Positions 6,895 to 16,532 are shown, counted from the first letter of the stretch. The stretch is 64,000 bases of DNA from Cesiribacter sp. SM1 (GCF_020178975.1 NZ_JAHXBU010000094.1:434001-498000); one strand, 5' to 3'. The notes: generated by a model not told the origin, from the sequence alone. Made by a program: numbers and translations.

Positions 6895-9708
6895 TTATTG
6901 CTCAAATTCAATCCCCGTCATTATCACCAGTGCATCGGTATCTTTAGCCTCCTGATTCCGCACCACTATGTATATATCCTGTACTCCATCAATTTCCGAA
7001 ACATCTACCGGAATGGGCCTGCCTCCGGCATCACCAAAAAAGGGTCCGTTGGCCTCAGAGGTAGCCGGAGGAATTCTTTCGTAAGGCTCACCGATAAGTG
7101 TACCGGTTGGAGAGCCCAGCCGAAGCTCTATGGTGGCACCAACAAAATGCGACCAGTGCCAGAACCTGGTGATGGCACCAATGTTAATCCTGTTGATGCC
7201 AGTAAGATCGATATTCCTGAAACCGATGTACCCACCCTTGCCCGTAAATATAAAGCCGGGATCGTTGGTAGAGGGGGTAAACGAAATACCTTCTTCTGAA
7301 AAGACATCTGCTGTTTCAGGAGCCAGTAAGGGATATCGCAGCAGCACAATATCATCAGCAGTAAGGTTAAGTCCTGCTGCTTTGCCCGATCCTTTATCTG
7401 TATAAGTTGCCCGAAGCACATACGAACCCAATTCGAAGGGAGGTGAGAAAAAAGAAGCCATACGGCCACCTGCTCCCTTAACTTTGTATGCCAGGGTTTT
7501 GAAACTACCTTCTACAGGGAGCGACTGCTGCCCTTTTTCAGTGCCGGCAACATCCAGTATAAAATCTACAATTTGCTTTACCTCTGTATCATTGAGCATA
7601 GGATGTGGTGGCATGGCCGTTGTGCCCCATTTACCGCTGCTGCCTTCCCGGATGCTTAGGCTTAGGTTTTCAAAAACCCGCTCCTCTTCCTTGTATTTTT
7701 GTGCAACATCCAGGAAAGAGGGTCCTACCAAGGGCGCATCCAGCTTATGGCAGCTTACACAATTGTACTGGGTGATCAGGGATCTGGCCTGCAGGTGGCG
7801 AAGCGCTGTGCCCTCCTCCAGCGCTCCTCTCTCTTTAAGGGTAGTCAGTTGCTCAAAGGTCATGCCTGAAGGAATATACTCTGCCGTTACAGCTACAGCT
7901 GAAGGGGCAATATTTCCGTTGGCCAGGCTGCCATCTTCCTTATCGCTTACCTGTACCTTGTATTCTATTGTTTTGCCTGGAAAATAGAAAGTCTGGTTCC
8001 CGGAGCTTATTTCAAAGTCAACGGCTGGTCGTTCGTTTCCGGCTACAATCTCTAAAGATACACTGTCGCTTGCCCCGGCCGGATCGCTCACCCTTAACAG
8101 CACACTGTACCTGCCGGGCTGCTCAATTGTAACCGATGGATTTTGCTGCGTATAATTTTTCACCTGCCCGCCGGTAAGAGGCTTTACCTGCCAGGTGTAG
8201 TTTAAATTATCTCCGTCGAAGTCTGTAGAGCCCTTGGAGGAAAGGCCGACCTTTAAGGGAACGGCACCTGTTGAGGGCTCTGCACCGGCCAGTGCAATGG
8301 GTGCCCGGTTACCGGCATTGTACTCTATTCTCGATATTCGCCCCTGCCCTCCGCTGCCGTACTCAACCAGATAAAGATCTCCGGAGGGGCCAAAATCCAT
8401 GTCGAGCGGTTGTTTGTGGGTAAGTTGTTCCGGGGGCAGCAAGTGCTCTATCGACTCCACCTCCGTTCGTGCACTGTTCATGGTAATCACCATAATCCAG
8501 TTACGCACATAGTCGGTTACCAGCCACTTGCCCTCGAAGTAAGCTGGAAATACACGTGCTGCATTCGGAGCAAAATCGGCCTGCCGAAAAACTGGGCCGC
8601 CTACTGCAGAACGCGCGGCACTGCCAAGTATAGGCCATTCCTCTGCTACCTTGTAAGGGTAAGCAACCAGCGCCGGCTGTGCAGGGGGCAGCTCCCGCAA
8701 TCCTGTATTATTTGGAGAGCTGTTAATGGGCGATTCCGGATCGTAGGGCTCTCCCCAGCTGCCTGTCTGGTAATTGTAACTGTTGTAGGGCAGATTTTTA
8801 CCAACAATGAAGGGCCAGCCATAATTGCCAGGTGCTTTGGCCACATTGAATTCATCGTAGCCCATAGGGCCATATATTTCAGCATTAGCGCCGGCATCCG
8901 GACCTACCTCTCCCCAATGCAGGTAACCGGTTTCGGAGTCGACCGTCAGGCGCCAGGGGTTTCTGTTGCCCATGATGAAGATCTCCGGACGGGTGTTGGG
9001 AGTGCCTTCCGGGAAAAGATTTCCTTCAGGAATGGTGTAACTGCCATCTGGCCGGGGGCGGATGCGCAGGATAGTGCCGCGCAGATCATTGGTGTTACCG
9101 GCTGTTCTTGCTCCATCCTGCCCACGCCCGCCCTCATTGGTAAAAGGCAGCGGTGCGTACTGCGTAGGTGCCGTATCACAACCAACCGAAAGATAAAGAT
9201 TACCCTGCTCGTCCCAGGCCATGCCACCTCCGAAATGGTGGCCATCGGGCTGTTCCCATGGAATCCGCAGCAAAACAGTTTCGGAGGCCATGTTAAGCTT
9301 GTTGTCGGTGCCAAGGGTAAAACGCGACAGGCGCATAATCTCTCCTTTATCCTCTAATGCTGAATAATAGAGGTAGAGCTGCCGGCTATTCTCAAAGTCT
9401 TTGTCCAGCAGAAAACCTATCAAACCAGGAGCGGGGCCTCCGGCAACAGAAACTGTTCCGAGTGTTTCTACCTGCCCGCCTGCACTGTTTATTCTTTTGA
9501 TGTTCCCCGGCCGTTCAATCCAATACACCCAGCCTTTGGTGTCAAACTCTATTTGCAGTGGTTCCTCTAGGCCATCGGCCAGCACTTTTTGGGTAAAGCG
9601 GGTAAACTCAGGCTTAGCATCACGATCAACCACTTTTGTTTCAGGATCGGGTTCAGAACAGGCCAACAGCAGGCCAACCAGTAATGCTAAGTAAAGGAAC
9701 CTCGTCAT
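6895..9708 (-). CDS. PQQ-dependent sugar dehydrogenase / Ig-like / cytochrome c fusion lipoprotein
   Basis: A 937-residue lipoprotein (lipobox LLLAC, Cys17). Residues about 35-465 form a glucose/sorbosone dehydrogenase beta-propeller with the motifs DGHHFGGGMAWDEQGNLYLS, IFIMGNRNPWRLT and DLYLVEYGSGGQGRISRIEY (each under a propeller blade). A PKD domain follows (about 470-560, GSTDFDGDNLNYTW), then a second Ig-like part. A mono-haem cytochrome c segment comes next, with CVSCH and a likely Met ligand in TTAMPPHPML. The C-terminal ~180 residues look like a carbohydrate-binding beta-sandwich. The enzyme would oxidise sugar at the cell envelope and pass electrons through its own haem. The stop lies 36 bases before the DUF1080 frame. 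Confidence 0.88.
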   Translation of the reverse strand: MTRFLYLALLVGLLLACSEPDPETKVVDRDAKPEFTRFTQKVLADGLEEPLQIEFDTKGWVYWIERPGNIKRINSAGGQVETLGTVSVAGGPAPGLIGFLLDKDFENSRQLYLYYSALEDKGEIMRLSRFTLGTDNKLNMASETVLLRIPWEQPDGHHFGGGMAWDEQGNLYLSVGCDTAPTQYAPLPFTNEGGRGQDGARTAGNTNDLRGTILRIRPRPDGSYTIPEGNLFPEGTPNTRPEIFIMGNRNPWRLTVDSETGYLHWGEVGPDAGANAEIYGPMGYDEFNVAKAPGNYGWPFIVGKNLPYNSYNYQTGSWGEPYDPESPINSSPNNTGLRELPPAQPALVAYPYKVAEEWPILGSAARSAVGGPVFRQADFAPNAARVFPAYFEGKWLVTDYVRNWIMVITMNSARTEVESIEHLLPPEQLTHKQPLDMDFGPSGDLYLVEYGSGGQGRISRIEYNAGNRAPIALAGAEPSTGAVPLKVGLSSKGSTDFDGDNLNYTWQVKPLTGGQVKNYTQQNPSVTIEQPGRYSVLLRVSDPAGASDSVSLEIVAGNERPAVDFEISSGNQTFYFPGKTIEYKVQVSDKEDGSLANGNIAPSAVAVTAEYIPSGMTFEQLTTLKERGALEEGTALRHLQARSLITQYNCVSCHKLDAPLVGPSFLDVAQKYKEEERVFENLSLSIREGSSGKWGTTAMPPHPMLNDTEVKQIVDFILDVAGTEKGQQSLPVEGSFKTLAYKVKGAGGRMASFFSPPFELGSYVLRATYTDKGSGKAAGLNLTADDIVLLRYPLLAPETADVFSEEGISFTPSTNDPGFIFTGKGGYIGFRNIDLTGINRINIGAITRFWHWSHFVGATIELRLGSPTGTLIGEPYERIPPATSEANGPFFGDAGGRPIPVDVSEIDGVQDIYIVVRNQEAKDTDALVIMTGIEFEQ

Positions 9709-9788
9709 TAAATTTCTGCAGTTATATTTTCTGTGTTCTTACTGATGTTCAGGATGTACCTGTCCTTAACAATGGCTTTGGCAGTGCA

Positions 9789-9839
9789 CCCTGCAATACT
9801 AGTAACTATATGTTACCCGTATTGCAGGGTTTTGCTGCT
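9789..9839 (-). other. intercistronic hairpin between GH3 and dehydrogenase genes
   Basis: CCCTGCAATAC (9789-9799) pairs perfectly with GTATTGCAGGG (9829-9839), and GTAAC (9802-9806) pairs with GTTAC (9822-9826) inside. On the minus strand no T-run follows, so it is more likely an mRNA-stability or partial-attenuation element than a full terminator. Confidence 0.5.
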
Positions 9840-9855
9840 TGTTAAGGGCTTTTGC

Positions 9856-12180
9856 TTATTGCCCGCTAAGGGTAAATGTTAGCTCCTGTACATCTCTTGA
9901 ATTAGGGCCTACATATACCTTGAATTCTCCTGGCTCATACACATACTCCAGGTCGTTGTTGTAGAACTTCAGATCGTCGGCCGTAATCCTGAAGGTTACT
10001 GTTTTGGTTTCGCCCTTTTTAAGAGCGATCTTCTGAAAGCCTTTAAGCTCCCTTACCGGGCGCGTAATAGAGCCTACCAGGTCCTGGATGTAGAGCTGCA
10101 CCACTTCTTCTCCATCTCTCTGGCCGGTGTTTGTTACATCCACCCGTACCTCCAGCTCCTGCTGAGGTGTTATGCTGGTCTGGCTTAACTGCGGCGCAGC
10201 ATAGTTGAAGGTAGTATAGCTCAGGCCATAGCCGAATGGGTAAAGGGGCTCGTTGCTCACATCCATATAGCGTGATTTGTACTTATCGAGCATTTCGCCG
10301 CCATAGGGACGGCCTGTGTTCTTCTGCGCGTAATAAATAGGCACCTGCCCCACTACCTGCGGAAATGTAACGGGTAGCTTGCCTGATGGATTGTAGTCGC
10401 CAAACAGTACGTCTGCAATAGCATTACCTGCCTGCGTACCGGCAAACCATGTTTCTAATATGGCATCTGCATTTTCGGCTTCCCACTGCAGTGCCAGCGG
10501 CCGGCCATTCATGAGCACCAGCACGAGCGGCTTACCGGTTGCCTTCAGGGCTCTGAGCAGCTCCTGCTGCCTGCCCGGCAGGCTTATGTCGGCGCGGCTG
10601 GCGGCTTCACCAGACATGCCCTGCGATTCGCCTACCACTGCTACCACTACATCAGAAGCCTGGGCTACTTTTACCGCCTCTGCTATCATTTCCTCAGAAG
10701 AGCGGGTGTCTATTTCCAGCTCTCCGCCATGGGCATTCAGGCGCTGGATCATCTGCGGATCATCGGCAATATTTGCGCCTTTTGCATAATTTATTTTTAC
10801 ACCACTGCCTGCTACGTTACGGATGCCCTGCTCTACCGATACTGCCTGCTTCCAGTCGCCGGCGCCACTCCAGTTACCAATCATATCGCGCTGGTTTCTG
10901 GCCAATGGGCCAACCAGTGCTATAGAGGCTGTTTTATTCAGGGGTAGTGCATTATTTTCATTTTTGAGCAGCACCATGCTTTCACGGGCTATTTCACGGG
11001 CGGCGGTAATGTACTCCGGTTTCATGATGGTAGCTTTCGCACGGGCTTCATCGGTATAGCGGTAAGGATCCTGGAACAAACCAAGCTTGTACTTGGCCTC
11101 CAGAATACGGCGTGCTGACTTTGTTACATCTTCCTCTGTCAGCTTGCCTTCTCTTACCAGCTGGGCCACATTTTTCAGATACACTTCGCCTACCATGTCC
11201 ATATCTGCCCCTGCCTTCAAAGCAAGAGCACCTACCTCTGCTTCGGTTCCCAATCCGTGTGGTACCAATTCATTGATGGCTGTATAGTCAGTTACTACAA
11301 AACCATCGAAGCCCCACTGATCACGCAGAAGTTCCGTCAGCAGCCACCTGTTGGCAGTGGCCGGCACCCCGTTAACCTCATTGAAAGCAGTCATTACACT
11401 GCCGGCACCAGCATCGATGGCCGCTTTGTAAGGGGCCAGGTATTCGTTGAACATCCGGTTCATGCTCATATCTACCGTATGGTAATCGCGGCCGGCTTCA
11501 GGAGCACCATACAGCGCAAAGTGCTTTACGGTTGCCATTACGGTATTGTTTTTTGTAAGATCGTTGCCCTGGTAGCCGCGCACCATTGCTGCAGCTATTT
11601 TACTGCCCAGGTACGGGTCTTCTCCTGCACCCTCTGCAATGCGCCCCCAGCGCGGATCGCGGGATATATCTACCATGGGCGAGAAAACCCAGTTCAGTCC
11701 ATCGGCACTGGCTTCGTCGGCTGCAATGCGGGCGCTGCGCTCTACAGCTTCCATATCCCAGCTTGCCGCCAGCCCCAGGGGCATCGGAAAAATGGTACGA
11801 TGCCCATGGATAACATCGTAGCCGAACAAAAGCGGAATTTTCAGGCGTGTGTTATTGATGGCTAACTCCTGCAATTTTCTGGCAGCTACGGGGGTGAAGG
11901 TGTTGAACACACCACCCACATTACCGTTGCGGATATTTTCATCTACGTTCTCGCTTACCACCGGACCAGTAACATCAAAGCCCACCGCCACCAGGTTCAG
12001 CTGACCAATTTTTTCTTCGAGGGTCATTTTACTGAGCAGATCATCTACAAACTGCTTCATTTGCTGCTCATTAACGGCAGTTCCCTGTGTTTGCGCAGGT
12101 TTGGTTTGTTGTGCGGTACTACATTGCGTGCCCATCAGCCCAATAGATATGATAAGGGCTGTGCGTATGATTTGCTTCAT
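9856..12180 (-). CDS. bglX: GH3 family beta-glucosidase (BglX type), exported
   Basis: At 774 residues it has the full GH3 plan: an (alpha/beta) barrel with LLFGYDVIHGHRTIFPMPLG, MATVKHFALYGAPEAGRDYH and the nucleophile Asp in GFVVTDYTAI (about residue 290); an alpha/beta sandwich domain; and a C-terminal fibronectin-III-like domain (EVRVDVTNTGQRDGEEVVQLY). The N-terminus (IGLMGTQC, Cys20, followed by STAQQ) is a possible lipobox with no acidic residues, consistent with a periplasmic location. It is in a locus with two GH144-type enzymes. Bacteroidota GH3 enzymes of this type include one known to prefer beta-1,2-linked sophoro-oligosaccharides, and that is the activity I would expect here. 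The specificity is inference from neighbours. Confidence 0.92.
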   Translation of the reverse strand: MKQIIRTALIISIGLMGTQCSTAQQTKPAQTQGTAVNEQQMKQFVDDLLSKMTLEEKIGQLNLVAVGFDVTGPVVSENVDENIRNGNVGGVFNTFTPVAARKLQELAINNTRLKIPLLFGYDVIHGHRTIFPMPLGLAASWDMEAVERSARIAADEASADGLNWVFSPMVDISRDPRWGRIAEGAGEDPYLGSKIAAAMVRGYQGNDLTKNNTVMATVKHFALYGAPEAGRDYHTVDMSMNRMFNEYLAPYKAAIDAGAGSVMTAFNEVNGVPATANRWLLTELLRDQWGFDGFVVTDYTAINELVPHGLGTEAEVGALALKAGADMDMVGEVYLKNVAQLVREGKLTEEDVTKSARRILEAKYKLGLFQDPYRYTDEARAKATIMKPEYITAAREIARESMVLLKNENNALPLNKTASIALVGPLARNQRDMIGNWSGAGDWKQAVSVEQGIRNVAGSGVKINYAKGANIADDPQMIQRLNAHGGELEIDTRSSEEMIAEAVKVAQASDVVVAVVGESQGMSGEAASRADISLPGRQQELLRALKATGKPLVLVLMNGRPLALQWEAENADAILETWFAGTQAGNAIADVLFGDYNPSGKLPVTFPQVVGQVPIYYAQKNTGRPYGGEMLDKYKSRYMDVSNEPLYPFGYGLSYTTFNYAAPQLSQTSITPQQELEVRVDVTNTGQRDGEEVVQLYIQDLVGSITRPVRELKGFQKIALKKGETKTVTFRITADDLKFYNNDLEYVYEPGEFKVYVGPNSRDVQELTFTLSGQ

Positions 12181-12248
12181 ATGTCCTTTATATTTTGAGA
12201 GTCAGTTAATCATTTTTTTGTTGATAGCCTTAGCCAATATGCTAAGCA

Positions 12249-12269
12249 GCTGGTACAAGAGATACCAGC
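12249..12269 (-). other. small intercistronic hairpin before the GH3 gene
   Basis: GCTGGTA (12249-12255) pairs with TACCAGC (12263-12269) in the 96-base gap between the GH43-like and GH3 genes. The stem is only 7 bp and there is no T-run, so its function is uncertain. Confidence 0.3.
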
Positions 12270-12276
12270 CCCTTAC

Positions 12277-14010
12277 TTATTCTACTTTAACAACTTTTGT
12301 TCTTGCCGATACCCCGTTTTCATTGAAAGCTTCAACTGAAAAATAATAGGTCTGGTCTACTGACAAGCTCTTCAGTTCAAGCGTGTTATCTCCATAAACC
12401 AGCCAGGAGCTGTATAGCTTATCAGGAGCTATACCCCAGAGCACATTATAACCTTGGGCATCAGGCTGCTTTTCCCAGCTGATCATGGCATCCCTGCGGT
12501 CGGTGCGGCGGTTTACGCTAAAGCTCCGCACCTTTTGGGGCGCTTTTCCCTGGCCCTGGCCAAACACTCTCAATCCTGAAACAGCCAGGTTGGTAGTAGG
12601 TGCGTGGATGTTCTGAAAACGGATGTACCGCACTGTTTGCGGCGTACCCAACTCTACATAATCGTTTGGTACATCGGTGTGGTTATCGCTTCTATCTACA
12701 AGGGTTACCCAGTTTTTACCGTCTGTAGAGCCTGTAATCAGGTAACGGTGGTACAGCCCATGCACCTTTCCGTAGAGGTCTGACTTATAATCGTGGTAGT
12801 TCAGCTGAATGGCATGTACCCTGCCCGGCTTCTGCAGGTCTATTTCCACCCATTGCTGATCGTTGTTATTTTCTGCCACCCAAAAAGTTTTGATGTTTTC
12901 ATCTACCATATGATCGGCCCTAAAATCCTGGAGTACAGAAGATGCTTTTACAGGTTTTTTATAAGAGAGCAGCATCCAGCCTGCAAAAGCACCCTCCCTT
13001 CCGGCAATGGCTGGCGCAAAATGAGGATAGTCGCCGAAGTAGGTGTTCACATGCATCAGGCCGTCTTTATCGAAGTGAGTAGGAAACATGCTGATGCGGC
13101 GTTCCCAGTTCATGTTTACAGAAACAGTGGCAGAACCAAAATGCCAGTACTGTCCGCCGGGACCTTCTACCGTACTGCCATGGCCTGCACCATTGGCAAA
13201 GCCACCCGGCTTGTAAGACACCGGGTTGTTAGGGGCATAGGTGAAAGGCCCAAGCGGGCTATCACTTACATACACACCATCGCCGTACACATTGAATTCT
13301 GTGCCGGGAGCGGCATACTGCAGGTAGTACTTTCCCCCATGCTTGGTCATCCAGGCCCCTTCCATATAACCTGCCAGCGCGGTATCTGCATGGTTTTCGC
13401 CAAAGCGCTCCCAGCCATGCTGGTCTCCGTGCAGTTTAAAGAGCTCTACGGTTTCTTCAGAAGGCTTGAAGCGGTGCTCTTTGTCCAGCTTTTTCACCCG
13501 TAGCGGATAGGTATTGGAGGAACCCCAGTACATATAGGCCTGTCCGTCGTCATCGATGAAGAGCGCAGGGTCCTGCAGGTCCCATAAAATAGAGGGGGTT
13601 GCTTTCCAGTCGCCCTTTTTAGGATTATCGGTATAGAGAACGCTCATGGAGCCCGAAGGGTCTCCTGCTACGTAGAGAACAGAATCTTTATAGTTGAAGG
13701 CAGCCGGTGCATTTGAGCCCTGGAAGTACCATTTTTCCGGATGGATAAAGCTCCAGTTCTGCAGGTCTGTGGAGTGCCAGTAGCCCATGGAGCGGGTTAC
13801 AAACATATAATACTCGTTCCTGAACTCCACCACGGCGGGATCTGCACCGGAGCGGTAAGAGATATCTTTATGGGCATCGTATACCGCATAAGTATAGTCG
13901 ATGTTGATAGGATTGCAATAGGTGCTCATGTGGGTACCCTGTGCCTGAGCTGTTGTCAGGGACAGCGCCGCTACTATAAGCTGAATTATTCCTGAAAGGC
14001 TTTTTTTCAT
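12277..14010 (-). CDS. GH43-like glycoside hydrolase with F5/8-type C and Fn3 domains, exported
   Basis: The N-terminal ~330 residues match a GH43-type five-blade propeller. The catalytic candidates are Asp in SGADPAVVEF (about residue 57), Asp in DLQDPALFIDDDGQAYMYWG (blade 2) and Glu in GYMEGAWMTKHGGKYYL. A discoidin (F5/8 type C) domain covers about 365-490 (WVEIDLQKPGRVHAIQL, YIRFQNIHAPTTNLAVSGLR). A fibronectin-III domain closes the protein (MISWEKQPDAQGYNVLWG). The start at 14010 (MKKSLSG) puts a signal peptide ending in AQAQ at the front; the frame is open to 14052. It lies 42 bases after the GH144 gene. Its role in a beta-glucan locus is not obvious; it may remove a side-chain sugar. 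Confidence 0.82.
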   Translation of the reverse strand: MKKSLSGIIQLIVAALSLTTAQAQGTHMSTYCNPINIDYTYAVYDAHKDISYRSGADPAVVEFRNEYYMFVTRSMGYWHSTDLQNWSFIHPEKWYFQGSNAPAAFNYKDSVLYVAGDPSGSMSVLYTDNPKKGDWKATPSILWDLQDPALFIDDDGQAYMYWGSSNTYPLRVKKLDKEHRFKPSEETVELFKLHGDQHGWERFGENHADTALAGYMEGAWMTKHGGKYYLQYAAPGTEFNVYGDGVYVSDSPLGPFTYAPNNPVSYKPGGFANGAGHGSTVEGPGGQYWHFGSATVSVNMNWERRISMFPTHFDKDGLMHVNTYFGDYPHFAPAIAGREGAFAGWMLLSYKKPVKASSVLQDFRADHMVDENIKTFWVAENNNDQQWVEIDLQKPGRVHAIQLNYHDYKSDLYGKVHGLYHRYLITGSTDGKNWVTLVDRSDNHTDVPNDYVELGTPQTVRYIRFQNIHAPTTNLAVSGLRVFGQGQGKAPQKVRSFSVNRRTDRRDAMISWEKQPDAQGYNVLWGIAPDKLYSSWLVYGDNTLELKSLSVDQTYYFSVEAFNENGVSARTKVVKVE

Positions 14011-14052
14011 CTGTATACTTTTCTCAAGCACTAACATTGGGTTGAAGAACAT

Positions 14053-15420
14053 CTATTTTAAGGCCGGGCTTTCGAAGCCCAGCTTCTTTAAACCTGCCTG
14101 CACTTCTGGAGCGCCCATAAACAGGTCCCAGAGCAGGCCGCTGCGTCCGTTCTCAATCATCACCACTATAGGGCCCTGATCTATGCCCAGGTAACGCCGG
14201 GGGTACCAATCCTGCTCTTCGCTGAAGGCATCATAAAAACCATACTTGCCCCATACCTTGTTACCCAGGTCTTCGTACAGATGCCGGATCACTTTCATAG
14301 ATTCTTCTGGCGTATAGGGGTAGGAAGAAAGTGCCGCTGTAGGGGAAATTACCCCTAAATCTTCGTTTGGGCTATGGCCGGCATAACCCCTTGGCGGGGG
14401 AGAGTAGCTGGAGGTAAGGCCCCAGGCCTCTTCGCCGTAACCTTCATAATCTTTGGGGTTATCGATGCAGTAGGCCCGGTGTATCAGGGTGTGGTTGGTA
14501 TTGTGCAGCCAGTAATCGGCATAGCGGTCTTTGAGGTTGCGGGGGTCCAGCCCCAGGTAAGAATAGTGCGCCCAGAACAAGGGGCCAACACCCCCCTGCT
14601 GGCCATTGTGCTCCAGCGGAATTTTGTAACCATACTGCTCGGCATCTGCAGTTATATCACCGCTACGGGCCCAGCCTTTATGATACACCTCTGGCGGCAC
14701 ACCATGTGTGGGCGATGCCGCAGCCAGCACATACATGATCAGGCACTCGTTATAGCCTGATACCGGAAAATTCATGGCCCATCCATGGTTGGGTGACCAG
14801 TGCCAGTAAAGCACATCCTGTCCATTACGGTACCAGTCCCATTCTACCTCTTCCCACAGCTGTGTTATCTTTTTGGCAAGTGCTTGTTCCCGGGCATTTC
14901 CATCCTTGAAGTACTCCCGTACCGTTAACAGCCCCTGTACCAGGAAAGCTGTTTCCACCAGGTCACCGCCATCGTCTTTCGGGCTGAAAGGTTTTACTTT
15001 GCCGGTTTCGCCCTGGAGCCAGTGCGGCCAGGCACCATGAAAGCGATCTGCTTTTTCCAGGGAGTTTACAATCTTCTGCATGCGCTCAAAACCCTGCTCC
15101 CGGCTAATGAACCCCCGCTCAATGCCTACCAGTATGGCCATTACACCAAAGCCGGTGGCGCCGGTGGTTACCACGTTCTGATCGTTTTGCGGATAGTCGC
15201 CATCCAGGTGAATCCGCTCACGCGCCAGGCCAGAGGCAGGCTCCGCACCATCCCAGAAATACTGAAAGGTGTTTTTCTGAACCAGCGTCAGCAGCTCTTC
15301 ATCAGTTAAACTACTATCTGCCGGGGAGGTCTCTGCACTATTTGTTTGTTCAGATGGCTGCTGACAAGCTACTAATAGTAAGCCAACAAGTAGCAGGAAA
15401 TATGTAGTGGCTGTTTTCAT
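14053..15420 (-). CDS. GH144-type endo-beta-1,2-glucanase (glucoamylase-like family), lipoprotein
   Basis: A 455-residue lipoprotein (VGLLLVAC, Cys19, followed by QQPS). The catalytic domain spans almost the whole protein: LVQKNTFQYFWDGAEPASGLARER, GFGVMAILVGIERGFI, RFHGAWPHWLQG, DDGGDLVETAFLVQGLL, VLYWHWSPNHGWAMN, HYSYLGLDPRNL and LGIDQGPIVVMIENGRSG. This is the Pfam glucoamylase-like family that includes GH144, whose characterised Bacteroidota members are endo-beta-1,2-glucanases. The residues after the lipid-modified cysteine are not acidic, which suggests a periplasmic rather than surface location. A paralogue lies at 17972-19945. Assigning beta-1,2 specificity rests on family knowledge and the GH3 neighbour. 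Confidence 0.85.
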   Translation of the reverse strand: MKTATTYFLLLVGLLLVACQQPSEQTNSAETSPADSSLTDEELLTLVQKNTFQYFWDGAEPASGLARERIHLDGDYPQNDQNVVTTGATGFGVMAILVGIERGFISREQGFERMQKIVNSLEKADRFHGAWPHWLQGETGKVKPFSPKDDGGDLVETAFLVQGLLTVREYFKDGNAREQALAKKITQLWEEVEWDWYRNGQDVLYWHWSPNHGWAMNFPVSGYNECLIMYVLAAASPTHGVPPEVYHKGWARSGDITADAEQYGYKIPLEHNGQQGGVGPLFWAHYSYLGLDPRNLKDRYADYWLHNTNHTLIHRAYCIDNPKDYEGYGEEAWGLTSSYSPPPRGYAGHSPNEDLGVISPTAALSSYPYTPEESMKVIRHLYEDLGNKVWGKYGFYDAFSEEQDWYPRRYLGIDQGPIVVMIENGRSGLLWDLFMGAPEVQAGLKKLGFESPALK

Positions 15421-15449
15421 TTACCGGTTTTCTTGTTGTATAAAATTTG

Positions 15450-15479
15450 ATCTGCCGGGTCCGCTGCCCTCCGGCAGAT
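15450..15479 (-). other. intercistronic hairpin before the GH144 gene
   Basis: ATCTGCCGG (15450-15458) pairs with CCGGCAGAT (15471-15479) around a 12-base loop, in the 128-base gap between the phosphoesterase gene and the downstream GH144 gene. There is only a short A/T-rich tail, so partial termination or RNA stabilisation is possible. Confidence 0.45.
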
Positions 15480-15548
15480 TTATAAAATAAACCTGTGCCT
15501 TTATGTTTGCTTTACCTAAGCGGCAGTTTTATAAGTTATGAGTAGGGT

Positions 15549-16532
15549 TCATAAATCAACATTTTCAAACCTAAACTGCTGCTTTGGTTCTGTCATATAA
15601 GTATCCAGGTAAGGAGAATAGGTGCTTACTTTAATCGTTTCCGCTTTTGGATCTACGGTAATAAGCCGCAGGTACCCATTGCCCCCATTTTCTGATCCTT
15701 TTACTCCCTCCTGGTAATTTGCCAGCATCTGGTATACCTTATTTCCGTTAACGCCTTCGCTTACCAGGGTACCTTCGCCGTCGTGCAGCACGTGTCCGCT
15801 AAAGACAAACACCATATTTGGATGTTTTTTCACCAGCTTCTCCCAGATTTGATCGCCGTCGTTTGGTGCCCTGGCTCCCGTATCTTTACCAATGCCATAA
15901 GCCTGCGGCCGCCACCAGTCTTCTCCCCCCTGCCGGGTACTGTCTGAATAGAGATAAGTATGGGTGTTGAGAATTACTTTATGGTAGGGGTGCTCCTCCA
16001 CTACCCTATTCGCCCAGTCCAGTACCTCGTTACGGGGGCCAAACTCCAGTGAAAGCACCAGCCAGTTAAGCCCTCCTGCTTTAAACTTATGATAGGTATT
16101 ATCTACCTTGTTTGCTTCAAAGGCTCCTCCATAGGTTGGCAGTTCCTGATAGCGGCTTAGGGGCAGGTACTGGTTTAAGAGGGTGGTGTTCCGTACATCG
16201 GCGAATTTGCCAGGCTCACTGCCCATATCATGATTGCCGGGCACAAAGGTGTAGGGGATTTTGCCGTCGAGTAATGCCAGTGATTTTGCCACTGCCTGCC
16301 ACTCTTCATCATTATTGTTCTGAGTGAGATCGCCTTGTTGCAGTACAAAAGCAAAACTATCGGCATGGGCTGCGATCCATTGTGTCTGAGCCTCAAAAAT
16401 CTCCGGGTGCTTCTCTGCATATGTTTGTGTATCGGGCAGTAACACCATAGTAAAGGCTCTGCCTGCCTTGTTGCAGGCGCACAAGCTGAGGCAGGCTGCA
16501 ACAATCAAAAAATAATGTAAAAGCTTTACCAT
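15549..16532 (-). CDS. secreted calcineurin-like phosphoesterase, lipoprotein
   Basis: A 327-residue lipoprotein (lipobox LCAC, Cys20). The metallophosphoesterase blocks are LLPDTQTY (about residue 33, the DxQ variant of the first metal motif), LQQGDLTQNNNDEEW (about 64), VPGNHDMGSEPG (about 97), LNTHTYLY (about 190) and VFSGHVLHDGEG (about 241). Exported members of this superfamily hydrolyse phosphodiesters or phosphomonoesters. The gene is inside the glucan locus, between the sigma factor and a GH144 gene, and its upstream region holds a 36-bp element shared with fecR. A role in removing phosphoglycerol or similar groups from the glucan is my inference. No glycosidase domain is present. Confidence 0.85.
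   Translation of the reverse strand: MVKLLHYFLIVAACLSLCACNKAGRAFTMVLLPDTQTYAEKHPEIFEAQTQWIAAHADSFAFVLQQGDLTQNNNDEEWQAVAKSLALLDGKIPYTFVPGNHDMGSEPGKFADVRNTTLLNQYLPLSRYQELPTYGGAFEANKVDNTYHKFKAGGLNWLVLSLEFGPRNEVLDWANRVVEEHPYHKVILNTHTYLYSDSTRQGGEDWWRPQAYGIGKDTGARAPNDGDQIWEKLVKKHPNMVFVFSGHVLHDGEGTLVSEGVNGNKVYQMLANYQEGVKGSENGGNGYLRLITVDPKAETIKVSTYSPYLDTYMTEPKQQFRFENVDL

Noticed and set aside
8410-9357. 315-residue plus-strand frame antisense to the dehydrogenase gene
   Set aside because: It is a shadow of the real gene; the sequence is low-complexity and lacks any motif, while the minus-strand protein has clear domains.
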